The translations under genes were made by a program, and so were the position numbers. From an uncultured Oscillospiraceae bacterium (GTDB taxonomy: Bacteria; Bacillota; Clostridia; Oscillospirales; Oscillospiraceae): a DNA stretch of 64,000 nt. Below, piece after piece: positions 56,993 through 64,000 of the stretch (position 1 is its first letter; the number at the start of each line of letters is the position of its first letter). Location: assembly GCA_950075865.1 (NCBI GenBank), contig CATMVA010000003.1:62001-126000 (forward strand). The letters run 5' to 3'. A model generated the notes under the pieces. That model was not told the DNA's origin. It worked only from the letters and a program-made list of their open reading frames with translations, and searched no databases.

Positions 56993-57658
56993 ATGAAGAT
57001 CAGACACACCATTGAAAACAACATCACCTGGGAGCAACTGAAAGCGGCGGCGGAGGCCGGGACGGCGGAGAGCCTGGCCCCGCTGAAAAGCGAGATCGAT
57101 CTGACCCTGGAGGGCGGCGAGGCCGTCACCGTGGTGGTGGCCGCCCACCTCCCTGCCACGGCGGACAAGCCCGCCGGGATCCGCTTTGTGTTCAAGGACG
57201 CCCTGGCCGAGCCGCACCGCATGAACGACGACTGGACCAACAAGGGCGGCTATAAGGCCAGCGAGGGCCGCCGGTACATTCTGGAGGAGGTCTACCCCCG
57301 CCTGCCCGCCGACCTACGGGCGCTGATCCGGCCCCGCAAGATCGTGGAGAATATCCGGGAGGGCGTACTGGAGTATGAGGATCCCCTGTGGTTGCCCTCC
57401 GAAACGGATATGTTTGGCCGGGGTGAGGACAGCTGGCAGCACGGCAAGGTTGACGGCCCCGACGACTTCCAACTGCCCATCTACATGACCGAGCGGGACC
57501 GGGTGAAGCTGTGCGGAGATTATGGCACATACCCCCAGTGGTGCCGTTCCGTCCATTCCGGCAACACCTACTATTTCTGCCGTGTCTACGGTGGCGGTAG
57601 CGCCAGCTTCGACAACGCCACCGCTTCCTGGGCGCTGGCCCCCGGCTTTGACTTCTAA
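56993..57658 (+). CDS. DUF6273-like protein with C-type-lectin-fold-like C-terminus
   Basis: C-terminus WCRSVHSGNTYYFCRVYGGGSASFDNATASWALAPGFDF*; hairpin directly after stop. Confidence 0.65.
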   Translation: MKIRHTIENNITWEQLKAAAEAGTAESLAPLKSEIDLTLEGGEAVTVVVAAHLPATADKPAGIRFVFKDALAEPHRMNDDWTNKGGYKASEGRRYILEEVYPRLPADLRALIRPRKIVENIREGVLEYEDPLWLPSETDMFGRGEDSWQHGKVDGPDDFQLPIYMTERDRVKLCGDYGTYPQWCRSVHSGNTYYFCRVYGGGSASFDNATASWALAPGFDF

Positions 57659-57674
57659 TCTGGAAATATCCAGA
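57659..57674. repeat. Hairpin directly after stop codon
   Basis: TCTGGA-AATA-TCCAGA. Confidence 0.6.
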
Positions 57675-57713
57675 AATATCCAGCCGCGCAAGCGGCGGAT
57701 CCCTGACATAAAA

Positions 57714-57755
57714 AGACCCCCTGCGCCGTGTTGTCAGCACCGGGCGCAGGGGGAG
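57714..57755 (+). terminator. Strong GC hairpin (terminator-like, no clear U-tract)
   Basis: CCCCCTGCGCC...GGGCGCAGGGGG. Confidence 0.55.
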
Positions 57756-57831
57756 ATATAACGGCGGCTTTCACCGCTCCAGAGATACCTATATTATACC
57801 ATATCCCTGGGCGGTGTGCAACAGCAAAAAT

Positions 57832-57854
57832 TCACGGGGCCAGGCGCCCCGTGA
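57832..57854. repeat. 9-bp-stem hairpin upstream of Rep gene
   Basis: TCACGGGGC-CAGGC-GCCCCGTGA. Confidence 0.6.
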
Positions 57855-57911
57855 GGCGCCGGTAAGAGTGATTAGTAAAGTGACCAGCAACCTGAAAAGG
57901 AGGGTAACACC

Positions 57912-58670
57912 GTGGCCTATGTCCATAGGCGGGTGGTAGCTGGCCAGACCGTCGAACACAGGAAAATGCAATCCTACCGGGTACACACCAAGGGGGTCAA
58001 GAGGGGGCCAAACAAGGGCACCACCACGGAGAAGCAGGCCAAGATCAACGAGAGGGTGGCCGAGGAACACCTGCGCTGGGATATAAACGCCAACTTTAAG
58101 CACAAGGACCTACACGCGGTTCTCCACTACTCTTTTCTGGACAAGCCCACCACCCTGCGGCAGATCCTGGACGATAAAGCGGAGTTCTTAAAGATCCTGC
58201 GGAAGCTGTGCCGAAAGCACAAGGTCAAGCCCAAGGTCCTGGTGGTGATCGAAACCAAGAGCATGACCAACCCACACCTGCACGTTATCATATCCAGGAT
58301 TGACACCGAGATCATCCAGGACGCCTGGGAGGCCGTCCCGCCCCAGGGGGGCTATATCAGTTTTCAGAGCCTGGACAACCGGGGAAATCATTACAAGCTG
58401 GCCCATTATCTGGTCAAGGAGAGCCGGGACACCATGCGGAGATACCGGGAGGAACTGGGGATCCGCGGGAAAAGGTACACCAAGAGCCAGAACATGGTCA
58501 AGCCCACGGTGACGTATGAAAAGGTGCCCGCCTCCTCCTGGAAGAAAGAACCCAAGGCCAGAAAGGGCGCGTACCTGTACAAGTTCGACGACGGCAGCAC
58601 CAGCCGGAGCGGGTGGCACGAAATGACGGGCTACCCATACCAGGAGTATTTCGAGGTTTTCAACGAATAG
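57912..58670 (+). CDS. Rolling-circle replication initiator-like protein (HUH endonuclease)
   Basis: HUH motif NPHLHVIISR; downstream tyrosine motif NHYKLAHYLVKES. Confidence 0.7.
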   Translation: MAYVHRRVVAGQTVEHRKMQSYRVHTKGVKRGPNKGTTTEKQAKINERVAEEHLRWDINANFKHKDLHAVLHYSFLDKPTTLRQILDDKAEFLKILRKLCRKHKVKPKVLVVIETKSMTNPHLHVIISRIDTEIIQDAWEAVPPQGGYISFQSLDNRGNHYKLAHYLVKESRDTMRRYREELGIRGKRYTKSQNMVKPTVTYEKVPASSWKKEPKARKGAYLYKFDDGSTSRSGWHEMTGYPYQEYFEVFNE

Positions 58671-58682
58671 GAGGGCAAGACG

Positions 58683-58985
58683 ATGAAAATTTACATAGCC
58701 GGGAAGATTACCGGCGACAAGCGATATAAAGCCAAGTTCGCCGCGGCGGCAAAGAACCTGCAGACGGCTGGCCATGTGGTCCTGAACCCGGCCACCCTGC
58801 CGGCGGGCCTGACGGACGCCGACTATATGCGGATCGGCATGGCCATGTTGGACACGGCGGATCAGGTCACATTCCTGCCGGACTACCAGGAGAGCGCGGG
58901 AGCCATGGTGGAAATGGACTACTGCCGCCGGATCGGAAAGCCGTGGGGTCTGTACCTGGAGCCGCAAGGGGGTGGCCGCCGATGA
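58683..58985 (+). CDS. DUF4406 (nucleoside 2-deoxyribosyltransferase-like) protein
   Basis: MKIYIAGKITGDKRYKAKFAAAAKNLQTAGHVVLNPATLPAGL...SAGAMVEMDYCRRIGKPW. Confidence 0.85.
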   Translation: MKIYIAGKITGDKRYKAKFAAAAKNLQTAGHVVLNPATLPAGLTDADYMRIGMAMLDTADQVTFLPDYQESAGAMVEMDYCRRIGKPWGLYLEPQGGGRR

Positions 58986-60622
58986 AAAGGATTTTAATAG
59001 GCGGATCTCCGTGTACGTTCTGGAGCATAGCGCAGACCAAGAACCGGGAAACAGAGGCCAGCGGAATGGGCTGGGAACTGTTCAAAAACTACCTGATCGC
59101 CCTGGAAAAATACAAGCCGGATTATTTCCTGTATGAAAATAACAAGTCTATGTCCGCAGCCATCCGGGCACAAATCACCGAGGAACTGGGCATGGAGCCA
59201 ATCCTGATAAACTCCGCCCTGGTGAGCGCCCAAAGCCGCCAGCGGCTTTACTGGGTTGGCAAGCGCAACCCAGATGGGACTTATAGCCGGGTGGAAATGG
59301 AACTGCCGGAAGATCGCGGAATACTCCTCCGGGACATTCTGGAAAGCGGAATACCCATGCGGGAAAAGGGCTATACGCTGAAAGCAAATTACGCAAACGC
59401 CGGGCCGGTCAATGGTGTGTGTGGCCGCCACTTTCCCGCACCCATGGCGGCGGAACCCGTAAATGTAACCATGCCTGTGAGGGTTGGAACCATTGAGAGC
59501 GGGACGCAGACCGAACACGACAGTAAACCGTTCAGAGTGTATAGCCCGGATGGAAAGGCGGTCACGCTCCAGGGTGAAGCTGGAGGCTATGGCGCCAAGA
59601 CCGGGCTATACGCAACGCCGATATGTATAAATCAGCTTTCGAGCGGGAAATCACGAACCGTTGACGCACACATGGGAAAGCTGGAAAACAACCTGGTGCC
59701 AAGGATAAACGACCCGAACCCGGCAAAGCAGCAGTACGACTGCATAATCCAGCCAATACGGGTGGGCGATATGCCAAACGCCAAAGGAGAAGTGAGCGGG
59801 AGCCAAAGCGGGCGAATTTATAGCGCGGACGGGAAAAGTGTACCCCTCCAGGCAAGGCCGAATGGAGGCGGAGCGGATGGAGCCTCCACGGGGCTATACG
59901 CCATACTGCTGACTGACTGCGCCGCTTGCGCCGCCGGGCGGGTTGTGGGGCGCCGAATAAATGCGGACGGCCACAGGGACGACTACAACCAGAATATCGA
60001 GCGTTTCCAGCGTTTCGAGGTGAACATCGACCCGCAAAAAACAAACTGCCTTTCCACGGTAGAAAAAGACAACATGGTGGCAATTCCCATCCAGATCAAA
60101 GAACTGGAAACCGAAAACGGAAAGATCGAGGAAATGGCCATTGAAATGCCGGACGGGAAACTGAAACCGATCTATGCTGTCTGGGACGGGCAAATCACAA
60201 TAAAAGGGAAAACGTACCCCATAAAACTGCCCGATGGGTTCTATATCATCCGAAAATTGACAGTTCTGGAGTGTATGCGCCTCCAGACAGTGCCGGAGGG
60301 CTACATATTCCCTGTTTCAGAAAGTCAGGCGTACAAAATGCTGGGCAATGGCTGGACGGTGGACGTGATCGCCCACATCATGTCCCACTTTGAGGGGATC
60401 ACCACCGAGCGGGTAGAAGTCCTATCCATGTATGACGGAATGAGTTGTGGCCATATTGCGCTGGACAAGCCGGGTGCCACCGTCGTCAGATACTACGCAA
60501 CCGAGATCGACAAGTACGCCATCAAGACGACCATGGCCAACTACCCGGACACCATCCAACTGGGGGACGCTTTCCAACTCCGGGAGGACGACTGGAGCCT
60601 GCCGCAAGTACAGGAGGGGTAA
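58982..60622 (+). CDS. Circularly permuted DNA (cytosine-5) methyltransferase
   Basis: N-terminus starts at motif IV (MKRILIGGSPCTFWS), then FLYENNKSM, QSRQRLYWVG, LECMRLQTVPEGY, MLGNGWTVDVIAHI; motif I region (VEVLSMYDGMSCGHIALDKPG...YYATEIDKYA) at the C-terminus. Confidence 0.85.
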   Translation: MKRILIGGSPCTFWSIAQTKNRETEASGMGWELFKNYLIALEKYKPDYFLYENNKSMSAAIRAQITEELGMEPILINSALVSAQSRQRLYWVGKRNPDGTYSRVEMELPEDRGILLRDILESGIPMREKGYTLKANYANAGPVNGVCGRHFPAPMAAEPVNVTMPVRVGTIESGTQTEHDSKPFRVYSPDGKAVTLQGEAGGYGAKTGLYATPICINQLSSGKSRTVDAHMGKLENNLVPRINDPNPAKQQYDCIIQPIRVGDMPNAKGEVSGSQSGRIYSADGKSVPLQARPNGGGADGASTGLYAILLTDCAACAAGRVVGRRINADGHRDDYNQNIERFQRFEVNIDPQKTNCLSTVEKDNMVAIPIQIKELETENGKIEEMAIEMPDGKLKPIYAVWDGQITIKGKTYPIKLPDGFYIIRKLTVLECMRLQTVPEGYIFPVSESQAYKMLGNGWTVDVIAHIMSHFEGITTERVEVLSMYDGMSCGHIALDKPGATVVRYYATEIDKYAIKTTMANYPDTIQLGDAFQLREDDWSLPQVQEG

Positions 60623-60625
60623 CAA

Positions 60626-60829
60626 ATGGCGTGTTTTCTGGTATATAGCCGGGCGGGAACCATCCAAGGGAAAGAGCAAACGGCGGAAAAGGCCATTGCC
60701 AGGGCGAGGGAGATTGCCCGTCGGGAGGGGTACGCAGACGTGGTAAAGCAAGGCACACGCAGCCGTCGGCGGTTTTATGAAAGCGGGCGGATAAAGACAC
60801 TAAAGAGAAAAAGGACGGTGACGGCGTAG
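60626..60829 (+). CDS. Small basic phage protein
   Basis: MACFLVYSRAGTIQGKEQTAEKAIARAREIARREGYADVVKQGTRSRRRFYESGRIKTLKRKRTVTA. Confidence 0.6.
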   Translation: MACFLVYSRAGTIQGKEQTAEKAIARAREIARREGYADVVKQGTRSRRRFYESGRIKTLKRKRTVTA

Positions 60830-61680
60830 TGGAGCGAGTGACGATCACCGAGCGGGTGGACCATTTCAACCTGGGACAGATCGCAAGGAGTGGGCAGACG
60901 TTCCGATGGATCCGGCAAGGGCCGCAGACGTACACCGTCCCAGCCGCCGGCGACTACTGCACGGCGTTCATGCCGGAGCGGGACCAGCTGAAAATCAGGT
61001 GCCGGGCGGATATGGTCAATTTCTGGCGGCGCTATTTTGGGCTATGCGATCCGTACCCGGAATACTGGGCCACCATCGACGCCTGGGCAGAAAAGGACGG
61101 CCCGGAGGCGTACCTGACCAAAGCGGCGGCATATGCCGACGGAATGGTGATCCTGCGCCAGCCAGCGTGGGAGGCCACGGCCAGCTTTGTGATCAGCCAA
61201 AACAACAACATACCCCGCATAAAGGCCATTATTGAGGCCCTATGCCGGAGGTTTGGCCACATGATCACGCTGCCAAGCGGCGGGTGGGTCTATACATTCC
61301 CGGAGCCGGAGAAACTGACCGACGCGGCCCACCTGGGCGGCCTGGGCCTGGGGTACAGGGACAAATACCTGGCCGCCCTGGCCTCTGCCGTGGCTGGTGG
61401 CAGTGTAGACCTGGAGAAGCTGGCCACGACAGACTATGAAGCCGCCAAGGAGGCCCTGAAAGCCATACCGGGGATCGGGGAAAAGGTGGCCAACTGCATT
61501 TTGCTTTACGGGCTGGGGCGCCTGGAGGCGTTCCCCGTGGACGTGTGGATCCGGCGGATATTAGAACGGGAGTTCCCGGACGGGTTCCCTGCGGGCCGAT
61601 ATGCCGGGTTTGCGGGGCTGGTCCAGCAGATCATGTTCTGCTATGAGCGGGAGAGCGGGAGGCCAACGGCGTGTATATAG
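60829..61680 (+). CDS. OGG1-like DNA glycosylase/AP lyase (HhH-GPD)
   Basis: FNLGQIARSGQTFRW; HhH-GPD IPGIGEKVANCILLYGLGRLEAFPVDVWIRRIL with Lys and Asp in catalytic positions. Confidence 0.87.
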   Translation: MERVTITERVDHFNLGQIARSGQTFRWIRQGPQTYTVPAAGDYCTAFMPERDQLKIRCRADMVNFWRRYFGLCDPYPEYWATIDAWAEKDGPEAYLTKAAAYADGMVILRQPAWEATASFVISQNNNIPRIKAIIEALCRRFGHMITLPSGGWVYTFPEPEKLTDAAHLGGLGLGYRDKYLAALASAVAGGSVDLEKLATTDYEAAKEALKAIPGIGEKVANCILLYGLGRLEAFPVDVWIRRILEREFPDGFPAGRYAGFAGLVQQIMFCYERESGRPTACI

Positions 61681-61871
61681 AAACCGGGTTCCGCTACTTC
61701 CGCCTGAAATGCCGGAAGTGCGGGGAATGTATGTTCATCAAGCTGGCCGCCAAGCCAGGGAAAACCGCCCGCCGGAAATGCGAGTGCGGAGAGGTTGCGG
61801 TGATCCGGGCCACACAGACGGACGGGAGGCCGACGGCGGAAATTATATCCGGCGATATGGAACCGGGATAG
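61671..61871 (+). CDS. Small zinc-ribbon-like protein
   Basis: FRYFRLKCRKCGECMFIKLAAKPGKTARRKCECGEVAVI; GTG start overlapping glycosylase stop. Confidence 0.55.
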   Translation: MYIETGFRYFRLKCRKCGECMFIKLAAKPGKTARRKCECGEVAVIRATQTDGRPTAEIISGDMEPG

Positions 61872-61887
61872 AACGGAGGACAGCAAC

Positions 61888-62823
61888 GTGAAAGTGGGAT
61901 TGATCGACGTGGACGGCCACAACTACCCAAACCTGGCGCTTATGAAGCTGTCAGCATGGCACAAAGCCAAGGGCGACACGGTGGAATGGTGGTGGTCCGA
62001 TCTGTTCCAGTTCGATCTTGTCTACATGGCCAAGGTATTCAGTGACGCATACACCAAGGACGCGCCAGAGCCTATGAACGCCGAGCGAGTGATCAAGGGC
62101 GGGACGGGGTACGCAATCACCCTGGAAAATGGCGTGGAGGTCTACCACGCCGAGCGGGACCTGCCGCTGGCGCCGGAGATTGAACACATTTACCCGGATT
62201 ATTCGCTATACCCGGAACTGACGAAAGAAACGGCTTTCGGATTTTTGACACGCGGGTGTCCACGCGGGTGCGCCTTTTGCCATGTAGCCGGGAAAGAGGG
62301 GCGGGCCAGCAAAAAGGTGGCCAATTTGTCGGAGTTCTGGAGTGGCCAGCGAAACGTGACCATCATGGACCCAAATATACTGGCCTGCAAGGATCGAGAG
62401 GACCTGCTGGCCCAGTTGGTAGCCTCCGCCGCCTATGTGGACTTCAACCAGGGACTGGACATTCGACTGATCGACAATGACGTGACGGCCCTACTGGGGA
62501 AAATGAGGGTCAAATGCCTACATTTCGCATGGGACAACCCGGCGGAGGATCTGGAGCCGTTCTTTGCTAAATTTTCGGAGCGATACGCGAGAAAAGACAG
62601 ACGCACCAAGGTGGTGTATGTTCTAACCAATTTCGGAAGTACGCAAGAGGAGGATCTGCACAGGATCTACACCCTGCGACGGCTGGGGTTTGACCCGTAT
62701 GTGATGATCTACAACAAGCAGGAAGCGCCACGGGAAACCAGGCTTTTGCAGAGGTGGTGCAATAACCGGGTCATATTCAACACCGTGCCGGACTTCCGAA
62801 ACTACGACGAAAAACTGGGATGA
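61888..62823 (+). CDS. Radical SAM domain protein
   Basis: TRGCPRGCAFCHV (CxxxCxxC); DFNQGLDIRLID. Confidence 0.88.
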   Translation: MKVGLIDVDGHNYPNLALMKLSAWHKAKGDTVEWWWSDLFQFDLVYMAKVFSDAYTKDAPEPMNAERVIKGGTGYAITLENGVEVYHAERDLPLAPEIEHIYPDYSLYPELTKETAFGFLTRGCPRGCAFCHVAGKEGRASKKVANLSEFWSGQRNVTIMDPNILACKDREDLLAQLVASAAYVDFNQGLDIRLIDNDVTALLGKMRVKCLHFAWDNPAEDLEPFFAKFSERYARKDRRTKVVYVLTNFGSTQEEDLHRIYTLRRLGFDPYVMIYNKQEAPRETRLLQRWCNNRVIFNTVPDFRNYDEKLG

Positions 62824-62838
62824 AAGGGGAATTTTGAA

Positions 62839-63033
62839 ATGGGCGACATGGAAAAAGCGATTGCCGGCGTGGGGGCGGTGGCTGAAATGTCCCTTGTATA
62901 TTTTCGAGCCGCCATAGGAGCCGGAGCGACACTGGAGGAGGCCATAACATTGACCAGGATATACCTGGAGGCGCAATTTGCAGAAGCCGCCAGGCAAAAG
63001 AAAGAGCAGGAAAACGCCGAAATGGAGGAATGA
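62839..63033 (+). CDS. Hypothetical small phage protein
   Basis: 64-aa ORF in operon. Confidence 0.5.
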   Translation: MGDMEKAIAGVGAVAEMSLVYFRAAIGAGATLEEAITLTRIYLEAQFAEAARQKKEQENAEMEE

Positions 63034-63036
63034 CCT

Positions 63037-63441
63037 ATGAAAGCCATACTTGCAAGCATTAAACCGGAGTGGTGGAAGAAGATCCTGGCCGGCGACAAGG
63101 GCCTGGAGATCAGGAAGTCCGCCCCGCAGAGCAAGGACGGGCGGAGGTTCACCTGGCCGTTGACCGTCCTGGTCTATGTGAGCGGCACCGGGGCCATCCA
63201 GGGGCAGTTCACCTGTCCGGGCTGGATCAAAACCAACCTGCTGGAAATGCTGGTGGATCAGTCTTGCGTCCCGCTGGAGGATCTGCGGGCATACGCCAAG
63301 GGCGGGAGCCTTTACGGGTGGGTGGTGCAGAACCCGGAGAAGTTCGACGAACCCGCCCAGCTGGCCGAACTGGGCCTGGAGCGCCCGCCCATGTCCTGGT
63401 GTTATGTCGAGATCCCGGATCCCGCCCCGGAGGAGGTATAA
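63037..63441 (+). CDS. ASCH/PUA-like domain protein
   Basis: MKAILASIKPEWWKKILAGDKGLEIRKSAPQS... Confidence 0.8.
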   Translation: MKAILASIKPEWWKKILAGDKGLEIRKSAPQSKDGRRFTWPLTVLVYVSGTGAIQGQFTCPGWIKTNLLEMLVDQSCVPLEDLRAYAKGGSLYGWVVQNPEKFDEPAQLAELGLERPPMSWCYVEIPDPAPEEV

Positions 63442-63445
63442 GACA

Positions 63446-63619
63446 ATGAGAAAGCCGATCCTTTGCAGGCTGGGCCTGCACAAGCTGGACAGATCGCACT
63501 ATGTCGTGGTGAAACGCCGCCACTGGCCCAGCAAAAAAGAGTATCACCGGAATTATTCCGTGTGTGAGCGGTGCGGAAAGCTGATCGGCACCATCCGCCT
63601 GGACTGCGCCAAGAAGTGA
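63446..63619 (+). CDS. Small CxxC protein
   Basis: MRKPILCRLGLHKLDRSHYVVVKRRHWPSKKEYHRNYSVCERCGKLIGTIRLDCAKK. Confidence 0.6.
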   Translation: MRKPILCRLGLHKLDRSHYVVVKRRHWPSKKEYHRNYSVCERCGKLIGTIRLDCAKK

Positions 63620-63634
63620 GCAGAGGGGAACGCC

Positions 63635-64000
63635 ATGGCCATCAACATCACAGACCTGCCGCCGCGATACCAGGCGCAGGCATTGAAAGAACTGGAGAAG
63701 CAGCAGAAGCGGCGGGGGCTTATGCCCTCCGCCGCCGCTGTGCAGAACGGAGCCAGGGGGCCAAAGTATCACAACTCCCCCACCGAGCGGGTGGCGGAGG
63801 ACGGCACGGTGATCAAGTTTGACAGCCAAAAAGAGGCCCGGAGGTACGACGAACTGATCCAGCGCCTCCGCGCTGGCCTGATCCGGGATCTCCGCCTCCA
63901 GGTTGATTTTACGCTCCAGGAGGCATACACGGACGAAAACGGCCACCGTGTCCGGGCCATCCGATACAGGGCCGATTTTACATACAGAACCCCGGACACC
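63635..64000 (+). CDS. DUF1064 domain phage protein (partial, runs off window)
   Basis: PKYHNSPTERVAEDGTVIKFDSQKEARRYDELIQRLRAGLIRDLRLQVDFTLQEAY. Confidence 0.8.
   Translation, partial: MAINITDLPPRYQAQALKELEKQQKRRGLMPSAAAVQNGARGPKYHNSPTERVAEDGTVIKFDSQKEARRYDELIQRLRAGLIRDLRLQVDFTLQEAYTDENGHRVRAIRYRADFTYRTPDT

Larger units (their letters stand above)
50075..64000 (+). mobile_element. Phage-like element (left boundary approximate, right end outside window)
   Basis: Abrupt switch to a dense single-strand operon of phage-type genes (DUF1064, DUF4406, ASCH, methyltransferases, HUH Rep, transglycosylase). No integrase, repressor or structural genes in view. Confidence 0.75.

Noticed and set aside
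50137-64000. Reverse transcriptase / DGR template repeat accompanying the DUF6273-like gene
   Set aside because: No RT motif (e.g. xxDD) or second copy of the variable segment seen in this window; DGR remains a hypothesis.

Overview
The window appears to be two blocks of a GC-rich Clostridia (Oscillospiraceae-like) genome; the taxonomy is inferred from gene content. (1) About 1-50,040 is chromosomal housekeeping DNA: GH1 glucosidase, DEAD helicase, FMN-binding lipoprotein, thiI, lspA/rluD-like, queH, two MATE pumps, serpin, mnmG, two tandem ECF-sigma/membrane-protein pairs, a topoisomerase IV-like pair, rpsO-pnp, an S-layer-homology protein, ileS behind an Ile-type T-box, divIVA/sepF/yggS, hfq, mutL, mutS and miaB. 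(2) About 50,075-64,000 (open at the right edge) is a dense, unidirectional phage-like operon rich in DNA-modification genes: two C5-methyltransferases (one apparently circularly permuted), two SPPY/DPPY methyltransferases, an OGG-like glycosylase, a radical SAM protein, an HUH-type Rep, a DUF6273-like protein with a DGR-target-like C-terminus, DUF4406, ASCH, HD and DUF1064. The leads I rate highest are: the permuted methyltransferase and its modification cluster; poly-G tracts in two phage methyltransferases; two copies of a divergent XRE/small-protein module with the same promoter/operator layout; an Ile T-box separated from ileS by four small genes; palindromic repeats inside the MutL linker and upstream of mutS; and a large stem-loop in the pnp leader. 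All calls come from reading the sequence; no database search was run.
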